A stretch of DNA of 32,215 nucleotides from contig NZ_JALJDX010000162.1 in the NCBI RefSeq assembly GCF_022952855.1, positions 1-32,215 of the forward strand, given 5' to 3'. Position numbers and translations under genes: made by a program. Within the stretch, counting starts at the first letter, position 1. Each line of letters starts with the position of its first letter. The notes under the pieces are model-generated. The model had not been told where the DNA came from and ran no database searches. It worked only from the letters and a program-made list of their open reading frames with translations. The stretch comes from Pseudomonas sp. RGM2987 (GTDB lineage Bacteria > Pseudomonadota > Gammaproteobacteria > Pseudomonadales > Pseudomonadaceae). Below, one piece after another: positions 24,544 to 32,215 of this stretch.

Positions 24544-24690
24544 CTAGGCTGTGTACGAAATAGTTTGAAACGCGGGTTAGGCAAGGCAAAAAACGGCGAG
24601 GAAGCGGAGTTGACTGGTTGTCAATGAGCATTCCGAGCCGGTTTTTAACGCCGCATAACCAAGTTTCAAGCTATTTCGTACATAGCCTAG
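24544..24690. mobile_element. MITE-like element with 28-nt inverted ends and CTAG flanks
   Basis: Two 28-nt inverted ends including flanks (24544-24571 and 24663-24690, CTAGGCT.TGTACGAAATAG.TTGAAAC) differ at only two bases. The interior is short, about 90 nt, with further partial pairing and no coding frame. Both outer ends read CTAG, which would be the 4-bp target duplication made by IS5-type transposases (CTAG/YTAR targets are established for IS5 itself). The element is therefore likely a non-autonomous IS5-like MITE or a REP-like palindrome. It sits in the gap 24453-24796 between two divergent genes, in the ccm leader. Confidence 0.65.
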
Positions 24691-24796
24691 CAATTGTTTG
24701 ACGCAGCTCTGTGGAACAGGCCGTCAATGCATCTATGCTGCACCACTTTAACGGCCGCTGCACCGCCGACTTGAACCGTATAAGGCCCGCGATCCC

Positions 24797-25432
24797 TTGA
24801 CCAGTCCTCTCTTGCAAACCGTCGGCCTCGCCTGTGAGCGAGACTTGCGACTGCTTTTCGAACATCTCGAATTGAGACTCTCATCGGGCGATATGGTGCA
24901 GATCAGCGGGCCCAACGGCAGCGGCAAGACCAGCCTGTTGCGCCTGCTCGCCGGGCTGATGCAACCGACCGCAGGCCAGGTGCTGCTCAATGGCCAGCCC
25001 TTGCAGGAGCAACGCAGTGAACTGGCGCGCAACCTGCTCTGGATCGGTCACGCCGCCGGCATCAAGGACCTGCTCACCCCGGAAGAAAACCTCAGCTGGC
25101 TCTGCGCACTGCACCGGCCGGCCGGCCGCGAGGCGATCTGGCAGGCATTGGATACCGTGGGATTGCGCGGCTTCGAAGACGTGCCATGCCACACCCTGTC
25201 CGCCGGCCAGCAACGCCGCGTGGCCCTGGCCCGGCTGTACCTGGACAGCCCGCCGTTGTGGATCCTCGACGAACCCTTCACCGCCCTCGACAAGCAAGGC
25301 GTGGCGCAGCTCGAGGAGCATCTGGCCCTGCATTGCGAAAGCGGCGGCATGGTGTTGTTGACCACCCACCACACCCTGGCGCGGATGCCATCCGGCTATC
25401 GCAACGTTGATCTGGGGAACTGGGCCGTATGA
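24797..25432 (+). CDS. ccmA: heme exporter ATP-binding protein CcmA
   Basis: ABC ATPase of the CcmABCD module, which releases holo-CcmE with heme. The 211 residues contain the Walker A motif GPNGSGKTS (38-46), the [14 protein letters not shown] signature (near 134) and the Walker B motif LWILDEPF. The start at 24797 is a TTG; it matches the common MTSPxL start, and upstream ATGs at 24727 and 24735 are out of frame. The last 4 nt overlap the ccmB start. Confidence 0.95.
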   Translation: MTSPLLQTVGLACERDLRLLFEHLELRLSSGDMVQISGPNGSGKTSLLRLLAGLMQPTAGQVLLNGQPLQEQRSELARNLLWIGHAAGIKDLLTPEENLSWLCALHRPAGREAIWQALDTVGLRGFEDVPCHTLSAGQQRRVALARLYLDSPPLWILDEPFTALDKQGVAQLEEHLALHCESGGMVLLTTHHTLARMPSGYRNVDLGNWAV

Positions 25433-26097
25433 GTGTGTTCGGCTTGTTGCTTGCCCGCGAGGCGCGCCTGTTGTTCCGACGCCCGGCCGAACTTGCCAAC
25501 CCGCTGGTGTTCTTCGCGATCGTCATTGCGCTGTTCCCGCTGGCGGTCGGCCCGGAGACTCAATTGTTGCAAACCTTGTCGCCGGGGCTGGTCTGGGTGG
25601 CGGCGCTTTTGTCGGTCCTGCTCTCGCTGGACGGGCTTTTCCGCAGTGATTTCGAAGACGGATCCCTCGAACAGTGGGTCCTTTCGTCGCACCCCCTGGC
25701 CCTTCTGGTTTTAGCCAAGGTGCTGGCACACTGGGTTTTTTCCGGGCTGGCGCTGGTGCTGCTCTCGCCGCTGCTGGCGATGATGCTGGGGTTGCCCGCC
25801 GAATGTATGCCAGTGCTGCTGGTGTCACTGCTGCTGGGGACGCCGGTGTTGAGCCTGCTCGGTGCGGTGGGCGCTGCGTTGACGGTGGGGCTCAAGCGTG
25901 GCGGCCTGCTGCTGGCCCTGTTGATCCTGCCGCTGTATATCCCGGTGTTGATCCTCGGCAGCGGCGCTTTGCAAGCTGCGTTGCAAGGCATGCCGGCGAC
26001 CGGTTATCTGCTGTGGCTTGGGAGCCTGACCGCCCTGGCGATAACCCTGACACCCTTTGCAATAGCCGCTGGCCTGAAGATCAGCGTCGGCGAATAA
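25429..26097 (+). CDS. ccmB: heme exporter membrane protein CcmB
   Basis: Six-helix membrane partner of CcmA, 222 residues, with the family pattern [29 protein letters not shown] at the start and [21 protein letters not shown] near residue 65. It begins with ATGA overlapping the ccmA stop, so the two are coupled. It is followed by a 94-nt gap to the chosen ccmC start containing a hairpin. Confidence 0.95.
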   Translation: MSVFGLLLAREARLLFRRPAELANPLVFFAIVIALFPLAVGPETQLLQTLSPGLVWVAALLSVLLSLDGLFRSDFEDGSLEQWVLSSHPLALLVLAKVLAHWVFSGLALVLLSPLLAMMLGLPAECMPVLLVSLLLGTPVLSLLGAVGAALTVGLKRGGLLLALLILPLYIPVLILGSGALQAALQGMPATGYLLWLGSLTALAITLTPFAIAAGLKISVGE

Positions 26098-26150
26098 TAA
26101 TGAGGCCTGGTCAAAAAACGACCACTTCCCAGGAAGTAAAGGCAGACCCG

Positions 26151-26172
26151 GCGGCTCGTGATGGCGAGCCGC
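26151..26172 (+). promoter_or_regulatory. 8-bp stem hairpin between ccmB and ccmC
   Basis: GCGGCTCG (26151-26158) and CGAGCCGC (26165-26172) form a perfect 8-bp stem with a TGATGG loop, with no T-run. It lies 19 nt before the chosen ccmC ATG. It may stabilise or pace the mRNA, or partially block translation of ccmC. Confidence 0.4.
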
Positions 26173-26191
26173 GACCGTGATGGAAACAGCA

Positions 26192-26947
26192 ATGAACTGG
26201 ACCTGGTTTCATAAGCTCGGCTCACCCAAGTGGTTCTACGGCATCAGCGGCAAACTGCTGCCCTGGCTGAGCATCGCCGCTGTGCTGCTGATTGGCTGCG
26301 GCGTGGTCTGGGGCCTGGCGTTCGCGCCGCCGGACTACCAGCAAGGCAACAGCTTTCGCATCATCTATATCCACGTACCCACCGCCATGCTGGCCCAATC
26401 CATCTATGTGATGCTCGCGGTATGCGGCGTGGTCGGGCTGGTGTGGAAGATGAAACTGGCGGACGTCGCCCTGCAATGCGCCGCGCCCATCGGCGCCTGG
26501 ATGACCGCCGTGGCGCTGGTCACCGGGGCCATCTGGGGCAAGCCGACCTGGGGTTCGTGGTGGGTCTGGGATGCCCGACTGACGTCGATGCTGATCCTGC
26601 TGTTCCTGTACTTCGGTCTTATTGCGCTGGGCAACGCCATCAGCAATCGTGACAGCGCCGCCAAGGCTTGCGCGGTGCTGGCGATTGTCGGAGTGATCAA
26701 CATCCCGATCATCAAGTACTCGGTGGAGTGGTGGAATACGCTGCACCAGGGCGCCACGTTCAAATTGACCGAAAAACCGGCGATGCCCGTGGAAATGTGG
26801 CTGCCGCTGTTGCTCACCGCATTGGGTTTCTACTGCTTCTTTGGCGCGGTGCTGTTGCTGCGCATGCGCCTGGAAGTGCTCAAGCGCGAGTCCCGGGCCA
26901 GTTGGGTGAAGGCCGAAGTACAGAACAGCCTGGAGGCCGCTCGATGA
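26192..26947 (+). CDS. ccmC: heme handling protein CcmC
   Basis: Membrane protein that loads heme onto CcmE; it needs the periplasmic Trp-rich WWD motif, seen here as [19 protein letters not shown] near residue 120. Six membrane helices are present. The ATG at 26192 gives 251 residues starting [10 protein letters not shown], which fits the family; an ATG at 26180 and a GTG at 26177 in the same frame are possible earlier starts. Its stop overlaps the ccmD ATG. Confidence 0.95.
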   Translation: MNWTWFHKLGSPKWFYGISGKLLPWLSIAAVLLIGCGVVWGLAFAPPDYQQGNSFRIIYIHVPTAMLAQSIYVMLAVCGVVGLVWKMKLADVALQCAAPIGAWMTAVALVTGAIWGKPTWGSWWVWDARLTSMLILLFLYFGLIALGNAISNRDSAAKACAVLAIVGVINIPIIKYSVEWWNTLHQGATFKLTEKPAMPVEMWLPLLLTALGFYCFFGAVLLLRMRLEVLKRESRASWVKAEVQNSLEAAR

Positions 26948-27120
26948 GTTTCGCTTCATTCGGCGATTTCCTCGCCATGGGCCATCATGGCCTGTATGTC
27001 TGGTCAGCCTACGGCATCTGCCTGGCGGTGCTGGCCCTCAACGTGGCGGTGCCGATCCTGGCCCGCAAGCGGTATCTGCAACAAGAGGCGCGTCGTCTGC
27101 GCCGGGAGAACGGTCAGTGA
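26944..27120 (+). CDS. ccmD: heme exporter small protein CcmD
   Basis: A 58-residue single-helix membrane protein needed for release of holo-CcmE from CcmABCD. It reads [20 protein letters not shown], a hydrophobic helix, then a basic tail ([19 protein letters not shown]), the standard CcmD pattern. Its ATG overlaps the ccmC stop (ATGA) and its own stop overlaps the ccmE GTG, so both flanks are tightly coupled. Confidence 0.93.
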   Translation: MSFASFGDFLAMGHHGLYVWSAYGICLAVLALNVAVPILARKRYLQQEARRLRRENGQ

Positions 27121-27572
27121 ATCCGCTGCGCAAAAAACGTCTTGTCATCATTCTGGCGATCCTGGTGGGCGTCGGCGCCGCCGTCGGCCTGGCCCTGAGC
27201 GCCTTGCAGCAGAACATCAACCTGTTTTATACCCCGACCCAGATCGCCGGCGGCGAAGCGCCCCAGGACACCCGTATCCGCGCAGGCGGCATGGTGGAAA
27301 AAGGCTCGCTGGTGCGCTCCGGGGATTCCCTGGACGTGAAGTTCAATGTCACCGACTTCAACAAGACCGTGACCATCACCTACCGCGGCATCCTGCCGGA
27401 CCTGTTCCGCGAGGGGCAGGGCATCGTCGCCCTGGGCAAGCTCAACGCCGACGGCGTGGTGGTGGCCGACGAAGTACTGGCCAAGCACGATGAAAAATAC
27501 ATGCCGCCGGAAGTGACCAAGGCCTTGAAAGACAGCGGCCAGTCGGCGCCCGCTCCCGTGAAGGAGGGCTGA
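27117..27572 (+). CDS. ccmE: heme chaperone CcmE
   Basis: Periplasmic heme carrier anchored by an N-terminal helix (about residues 8-29). The covalent heme-binding histidine is H124 in the [13 protein letters not shown] segment, giving the HxxxY motif. A beta-barrel domain precedes it ([35 protein letters not shown]). The 151-residue length is standard. The start is GTG, overlapping ccmD by 4 nt, and ccmF begins 3 nt after its stop. Confidence 0.97.
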   Translation: MNPLRKKRLVIILAILVGVGAAVGLALSALQQNINLFYTPTQIAGGEAPQDTRIRAGGMVEKGSLVRSGDSLDVKFNVTDFNKTVTITYRGILPDLFREGQGIVALGKLNADGVVVADEVLAKHDEKYMPPEVTKALKDSGQSAPAPVKEG

Positions 27573-27575
27573 TCG

Positions 27576-29564
27576 ATGACGGCAGGACTTTTTATCCCTG
27601 AGCTGGGCCACCTGGCGATGATCCTGGCCCTGTGCTTTGCCCTGGTGCAGGCGGTGGTGCCCTTGCTCGGTGCCTGGCGCGGCGACCGCCTGTGGATGAG
27701 CCTGGCCCAGCCGGCGGCGTGGGGCCAGTTCGCGTTCATGCTGTTCGCCTTCGGCTGCCTGACCTATGCCTTCATGGTCGATGATTTCTCCGTGGCCTAT
27801 GTCGCCAGCAACTCCAACAGCGCCTTGCCCTGGTACTACAAGTTCAGTGCGGTGTGGGGCGCCCACGAAGGTTCGCTGCTGCTCTGGGCCTTGATTCTCG
27901 CCGGCTGGACCTTCGCGGTCTCGGTGTTTTCCCGGCAACTGCCCCAGGTGATGCTGGCCCGGGTGCTGGCGGTGATGGGCCTGATCAGCACCGGTTTCCT
28001 GCTGTTCCTGATTGTTACCTCCAACCCGTTCGAACGCATCCTGCCCCAGGTACCGGTGGATGGTCGCGACCTCAACCCGTTGCTGCAGGACATTGGCCTG
28101 ATCGTTCATCCACCGATGCTCTACATGGGCTATGTCGGTTTCTCGGTGGCGTTCTCTTTCGCTATCGCGGCGTTGCTCGGTGGGCGTCTGGACGCCGCGT
28201 GGGCGCGCTGGTCGCGGCCGTGGACCATCGTCGCCTGGGCGTTCCTCGGCATCGGCATCACCCTCGGCTCATGGTGGGCCTACTACGAACTCGGCTGGGG
28301 CGGCTGGTGGTTCTGGGACCCGGTGGAAAACGCCTCGTTCATGCCGTGGCTGGTGGGCACTGCGCTGATTCACTCCCTGGCGGTCACGGAAAAACGCGGC
28401 GTGTTCAAGAGCTGGACGGTGCTGCTGGCGATTGCCGCGTTCTCCCTGAGCCTGCTCGGTACCTTCCTGGTGCGTTCCGGCGTCCTGACCTCGGTGCATG
28501 CCTTCGCCTCGGACCCCGAGCGCGGCGTGTTCATCCTGATTTTCCTGCTGTTCGTGGTCGGCGGTTCGCTGACGTTGTTCGCCGTGCGCGCACCCGTGGT
28601 GAAGAGCCAGGTCGGCTTTAACCTCTGGTCGCGGGAAACCTTGTTGCTGGGTAACAACCTGGTGCTGGTGGTGGCCGCGTCGATGATCCTGCTGGGGACG
28701 TTGTATCCGCTGGTGCTCGATGCGCTGTCCGGGGCCAAGCTGTCGGTCGGCCCGCCGTACTTCAACGCGCTGTTCATCCCGCTGATGGCGATCCTGATGG
28801 TGGTGATGGCCGTGGGCGTGCTGGTGCGCTGGAAAGACACCCCGCTCAAGTGGCTGGTGAACATGCTTACCCCGGTGTTGCTGGGCACCGCCGCCCTGGC
28901 CGTGGTGGCCGGCGTGGCCTATGGCGATTTCAACTGGGCGGTGCTGGCCACCTTCGTGCTGGCGGCCTGGGTGTTGCTGGCGGGTGTGCGAGACCTCTTC
29001 GACAAGACTCGACACAAAGGCCTGATCAAAGGCCTGCCAACCCTGACCCGCAGTTATTGGGGCATGCAGATCGCCCACCTGGGCATCGCCGTCTGCGCCC
29101 TGGGGGTAGTGCTGTCCAGCCAGAACAGCGCCGAGCGCGACCTGCGCCTGGCGCCGGGCGAGTCCATGGACCTGGCCGGCTATCAGTTCGTGTTCGAAGG
29201 CGCCAAGCACTTTGAAGGCCCTAACTTCACGTCCGACAAAGGCACCGTGCGGGTGATGCGCGACGGCCAGCAAATCAGCGTGCTGCACCCGGAAAAACGC
29301 CTCTATACCGTACAGAACTCGGTAATGACCGAAGCCGGGATCGACGCCGGTTTCACCCGCGATCTCTATGTGGCGCTGGGTGAATCCCTGGGGGATGGCG
29401 CGTGGGCGGTGCGGGTGCACGTCAAGCCGTTCGTGCGCTGGATCTGGTTCGGTGGCTTGCTCACCGGACTGGGCGGGGTGCTGGCGGCGCTGGACCGGCG
29501 CTATCGAGTCAAAGTGAAAACCCGGGTGCGCGAAGCCCTGGGCGTGACGGGAGCCCCTGCATGA
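27576..29564 (+). CDS. ccmF: heme lyase CcmF
   Basis: Large membrane protein that attaches heme to apocytochrome c, with CcmH/I. The 662 residues have many membrane helices and the WWD heme-binding motif (WGGWWFWDPVENASFMPWL, near residue 240). An earlier conserved stretch, SALPWYYKFSAVWGAHEGSLLLW, lies near residue 84. It begins shortly after ccmE and its TGA overlaps the start of ccmG. Confidence 0.97.
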   Translation: MTAGLFIPELGHLAMILALCFALVQAVVPLLGAWRGDRLWMSLAQPAAWGQFAFMLFAFGCLTYAFMVDDFSVAYVASNSNSALPWYYKFSAVWGAHEGSLLLWALILAGWTFAVSVFSRQLPQVMLARVLAVMGLISTGFLLFLIVTSNPFERILPQVPVDGRDLNPLLQDIGLIVHPPMLYMGYVGFSVAFSFAIAALLGGRLDAAWARWSRPWTIVAWAFLGIGITLGSWWAYYELGWGGWWFWDPVENASFMPWLVGTALIHSLAVTEKRGVFKSWTVLLAIAAFSLSLLGTFLVRSGVLTSVHAFASDPERGVFILIFLLFVVGGSLTLFAVRAPVVKSQVGFNLWSRETLLLGNNLVLVVAASMILLGTLYPLVLDALSGAKLSVGPPYFNALFIPLMAILMVVMAVGVLVRWKDTPLKWLVNMLTPVLLGTAALAVVAGVAYGDFNWAVLATFVLAAWVLLAGVRDLFDKTRHKGLIKGLPTLTRSYWGMQIAHLGIAVCALGVVLSSQNSAERDLRLAPGESMDLAGYQFVFEGAKHFEGPNFTSDKGTVRVMRDGQQISVLHPEKRLYTVQNSVMTEAGIDAGFTRDLYVALGESLGDGAWAVRVHVKPFVRWIWFGGLLTGLGGVLAALDRRYRVKVKTRVREALGVTGAPA

Positions 29565-30097
29565 AACGTTGGTTGATGTTGTTGCCGCTGGCGCTGTTCC
29601 TGGTGATGGCGGTCTTTCTGTACCGGGGCCTGTACCTGAACCCGTCCGAGTTGCCTTCGGCGATGATCGGCAAGCCGTTCCCTGAGTTCTCGCTGCCCTC
29701 GGTCCAGGGCGACAAGACCCTGACCCGCGCCGACCTGCTGGGCAAGCCGGCGTTGGTCAACGTCTGGGGCACGTGGTGCATTTCCTGCCGGGTCGAGCAC
29801 CCGGTGCTCAACAAGCTGGCGCAGAACGGTGTGGTGATCTACGGCGTCAACTACAAGGACGTCAATGCCGACGCCCTCAAGTGGCTCGCCGAGTTTCACA
29901 ACCCGTATCAAATGGATATCCGCGACGAAGATGGCTCCCTGGGCCTGAACCTGGGCGTCTATGGCGCGCCGGAAACCTTCTTCATCGATGCCAAGGGCGT
30001 CATTCGCGACAAGTTCGTCGGGGTGATCGACGAACAGGTCTGGCGCGAGAAACTCGCTGCCAAGTACCAGGCGCTGGTGGACGAGGCCAAGCCATGA
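29561..30097 (+). CDS. ccmG: periplasmic thioredoxin CcmG (DsbE)
   Basis: Membrane-anchored thioredoxin that reduces apocytochrome or CcmH cysteines. The ATG at 29561 overlaps the ccmF stop and gives 178 residues: an N-terminal signal-anchor (1-22), and a redoxin fold. The active site reads WGTWCISCRVEHP. The residue between the cysteines is Ile where most family members have Pro (CPxC); the GVNYKD, GVYGAPETFFID motifs are intact. Its stop overlaps the ccmH ATG by 4 nt. Confidence 0.95.
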   Translation: MKRWLMLLPLALFLVMAVFLYRGLYLNPSELPSAMIGKPFPEFSLPSVQGDKTLTRADLLGKPALVNVWGTWCISCRVEHPVLNKLAQNGVVIYGVNYKDVNADALKWLAEFHNPYQMDIRDEDGSLGLNLGVYGAPETFFIDAKGVIRDKFVGVIDEQVWREKLAAKYQALVDEAKP

Positions 30098-30567
30098 AGC
30101 GCTGGCTAGCGGCGGCTGTCCTGGGCTTGAGCATTGTCGGTGTGGCCCACGCCGCCATCGACACCTACGAATTCGCCAATGACGGCGAGCGCGCGCGGTT
30201 CCGCGAGTTGACCAAGGAACTGCGCTGCCCCAAGTGCCAGAACCAGGACATCGCCGACTCCAATGCGCCGATTGCCGCCGACCTGCGCAAGGAAATCTTC
30301 CGCATGCTCGGCGAGGGCAAGGACAACCAGCAGATCATCGATTTCATGGTGGATCGCTACGGTGAGTTCGTGCGTTACAACCCCGCCCTGTCCTCCAAGA
30401 CCGCGTTGCTGTGGTTCGGCCCGGCCGGGCTGTTGCTCGGTGGTTTCGTGGCCATCGCGCTGATCGTGCGCCGGCGTCGGGTCCAGCGCACGGCTGCCCC
30501 GGACACGCTTTCTGTCGAAGAGCGCCAGCGCCTCGACCAACTGTTGGATAAAACCAAGCATGATTGA
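30094..30567 (+). CDS. ccmH: cytochrome c maturation thiol protein CcmH
   Basis: A 157-residue protein with a cleavable signal peptide (about 1-20, ending AHA), then the redox motif LRCPKCQNQ that keeps apocytochrome cysteines reduced, and a C-terminal membrane anchor with a basic tail (about 105-130). This is the short CycL-type CcmH, with the TPR part encoded separately by the next gene. It overlaps ccmG by 4 nt and ccmI by 8 nt. Confidence 0.96.
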   Translation: MKRWLAAAVLGLSIVGVAHAAIDTYEFANDGERARFRELTKELRCPKCQNQDIADSNAPIAADLRKEIFRMLGEGKDNQQIIDFMVDRYGEFVRYNPALSSKTALLWFGPAGLLLGGFVAIALIVRRRRVQRTAAPDTLSVEERQRLDQLLDKTKHD

Positions 30568-31762
30568 TTTCTGGCTCGCCGCAGGTCTGCTTCTCCTGGT
30601 TGCCCTGAGTTTTCTTTTGATTCCGGTACTGCGCGGGCGCCGCGCTCAATTGGAGGAGGATCGCACTGCCCTCAACGTGGCGTTGTACCAGGAACGCATC
30701 GCCCAATTGCAGGCCGAGCGGGAGGAGGGCGTGCTCAACGCCGCGCAACTGGACGCCGGTCGCGCCGAAGCGGCCCGTGAGCTGCTGGCCGACACCGAAG
30801 GCGCCGAGGCACCGCGTGACTCACGGCTGGGCAAGCCGTTGCCGCTGCTTGCTGCGGTGTTGGTGCCGGTGTTGGGCGTGGCGTTGTACCTGCATTTCGG
30901 TGCCAGCGACAAGGTCGAGCTGACCCGCGAATTCGCCCAGGCGCCACAATCGATGGAAGACATGACCCGGCGCCTGGAGCGTGCGGTGGCGGCGCAGCCG
31001 GATTCCGCCGAAGGCTTGTACTTCCTGGGCCGTACCTACATGGCCCAGGACCGGCCCGCCGATGCGGCGAGGATTTTCGAGCGCACCGTGGCGGTGGCCG
31101 GGCGCCAACCCGAACTGCTGGGGCAATGGGCCCAGGCGCAGTATTTCGCCGATGGCAAGAAATGGTCGGACAAGGTCCAGGCGCTGACCGACGAAGCGCT
31201 GAAGCTCGATCCGAAGGAAGTCACCAGCCTCGGCCTGCTGGGCATCGCTGCATTCGAGGGCGAGCGCTATCAGGAGGCAATCGATTACTGGGGCCGTCTA
31301 CTGGCGCAACTGCCGGAAGGTGACAAATCTCGTGAGGCGTTACAGGGCGGTATCACCCGGGCCACTGAACGACTGGAGGCCAGTGGCGGTAAGGTCGCCC
31401 AAGCACCGGCGACCAAGGCCGCGGCGCTGCTCAAGGTCCGTGTCGACCTGGCGCCGGCTCTCAAGGCCAAGGTCCAGCCGGGCGACAGTGTGTTCGTTTT
31501 CGCCCGCGCCGCTTCAGGCCCGCCGGCGCCGCTGGCAGCCAAACGGCTGACGGTGGCCGATCTGCCGGTGACGGTTGAGCTGGGCGACGCGGACGCAATG
31601 ATGCCGCAGCTGAAACTGTCGAACTTCCCCGAAGTCCAACTGGTGGCGCGCATCTCCCGGGCCGGCCAGCCGACTGCCGGTGAGTGGATCGGTCGCAGCC
31701 AACCCCTGGCGAGCAGCACCACCGCGCCGCAACAACTGACCATCGACAGCCCGGATCAATAA
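30560..31762 (+). CDS. ccmI: cytochrome c maturation TPR protein CcmI
   Basis: Apocytochrome c chaperone of 400 residues (CycH-type). Two N-terminal membrane helices (about 2-22 and 92-112) flank a leucine-zipper-like cytoplasmic loop. TPR repeats follow (about 130-260, [31 protein letters not shown]), and the last part is a beta-rich periplasmic domain ([20 protein letters not shown]). The ATG overlaps the end of ccmH. It completes System I. Confidence 0.95.
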   Translation: MIDFWLAAGLLLLVALSFLLIPVLRGRRAQLEEDRTALNVALYQERIAQLQAEREEGVLNAAQLDAGRAEAARELLADTEGAEAPRDSRLGKPLPLLAAVLVPVLGVALYLHFGASDKVELTREFAQAPQSMEDMTRRLERAVAAQPDSAEGLYFLGRTYMAQDRPADAARIFERTVAVAGRQPELLGQWAQAQYFADGKKWSDKVQALTDEALKLDPKEVTSLGLLGIAAFEGERYQEAIDYWGRLLAQLPEGDKSREALQGGITRATERLEASGGKVAQAPATKAAALLKVRVDLAPALKAKVQPGDSVFVFARAASGPPAPLAAKRLTVADLPVTVELGDADAMMPQLKLSNFPEVQLVARISRAGQPTAGEWIGRSQPLASSTTAPQQLTIDSPDQ

Positions 31763-31776
31763 CAGGAAGCCGCACC

Positions 31777-32184
31777 ATGACCGCCATCGCTCGTATCACC
31801 CTGCTCACGCTCGTCCTGGGCCTGAGCGCTTGTGCGGTCCAGCGTCCGCCCGAGCCTTCGGCGCCGCTGCCACCGATCCCGCCTTCGACCCCGACCACCA
31901 AGCCGGGCCCGTCCACGCCGCCGGGCAAGCCAGTCACCCCGAACAAACCGGCCAAGCCGCTGCCACGCACCTCCGCCAGCTTCGCTCCGCCACCGGGTGG
32001 CAACAGCCATTGGGACGCCAAACTGGGGGTCTATGTGCTGGATAACCAGACCAACACCTTCTATCGCCAGCGCACCTATTACCGCTGGAACAACGGCTGG
32101 AGCCGCTCCGTCAGCCCGAATGGGCCGTGGGAAGACACCACCATCGAAGGCGTGCCGGCGGGGCTGGGGCGGCAGTTTCACTAG
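31777..32184 (+). CDS. small proline-rich putative lipoprotein
   Basis: The chosen ATG at 31777, with CAGGAAG just upstream, gives 135 residues. The first 19 form a lipoprotein signal with lipobox LSAC (C19). A Pro/Thr/Lys-rich stretch (about 25-60) follows, then a small domain with WDAKLGVYVL, YYRWNNGWSRS and a GPW near the C-terminus, reminiscent of a YXW-type lipid-anchored domain. The function is not recognised. The frame stays open upstream inside ccmI, but that part is an overlap. It begins 15 nt after ccmI, so it may be co-transcribed with ccm. The 31 nt after the stop show no terminator. Confidence 0.7.
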   Translation: MTAIARITLLTLVLGLSACAVQRPPEPSAPLPPIPPSTPTTKPGPSTPPGKPVTPNKPAKPLPRTSASFAPPPGGNSHWDAKLGVYVLDNQTNTFYRQRTYYRWNNGWSRSVSPNGPWEDTTIEGVPAGLGRQFH

Positions 32185-32215
32185 TCAGCAGCATCACCCG
32201 TGGCGCGGGGGGGAG

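Overview
The window is a chromosomal segment from a gamma-proteobacterium of the genus Pseudomonas, most likely the P. fluorescens species complex. The evidence is the gene order (fliLMNOPQR-flhB, flhA-flhF-fleN-fliA, cheYZAB-motCD-parA-parP-cheW, then ccmABCDEFGHI), the high GC content, the strongly Pseudomonas-like protein sequences, and GTGGGAGCGRGC- and GTGGCGAGGGAGC-type REP palindromes. Assignment below genus level is inference.

Region 1 (1-5593): the right part of a REP palindrome pair, a good sigma-54 promoter, then fliL, fliM, fliN, fliO, fliP, fliQ, fliR and flhB. These encode the flagellar C-ring and the membrane export gate. Region 2 (5590-7551): a gene on the opposite strand encoding a PI-PLC-X type phosphodiesterase with three C-terminal repeats. 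It is wedged between flhB and flhA and its stop codon overlaps that of flhB. Region 3 (7552-13002): a regulatory gap with two symmetric sequences and a sigma-54 candidate, then flhA, flhF, fleN and fliA (export gate, flagellar placement, flagellar number and sigma-28). Region 4 (13163-22224): the chemotaxis operon cheY, cheZ, cheA, cheB, the second stator motC-motD, a ParA-type positioning ATPase, a ParP-like CheW-domain protein behind a near-ideal sigma-28 promoter, cheW behind a terminator-like hairpin, and a small DUF2802 membrane protein. Region 5 (22225-22554): two REP palindrome pairs between converging genes. Region 6 (22555-24452, minus strand): a FliK-like protein and a stand-alone copy of the FlhB cytoplasmic domain, which look like a second export-switch pair. 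Region 7 (24453-24796): a divergent gap with a putative promoter and a 147-bp MITE-like element flanked by CTAG. Region 8 (24797-31762): the complete cytochrome c maturation (System I) operon ccmABCDEFGHI, followed by a small proline-rich lipoprotein.

Functionally, regions 1-4 build one polar flagellum. FliM/FliN form the switch, FliOPQR/FlhAB form the gate, FlhF/FleN set place and number, FliA turns on late genes, and CheA/W/Y/Z/B with ParA/ParP run and position the chemosensory array. The ccm operon is an independent respiratory function. No canonical defence, phage or secretion island was seen. The most unusual items are the phosphodiesterase insertion with its triple repeat, the four-copy acidic motif in the CheA linker, the FliK/FlhB-C pair, and the MITE in the ccm leader.
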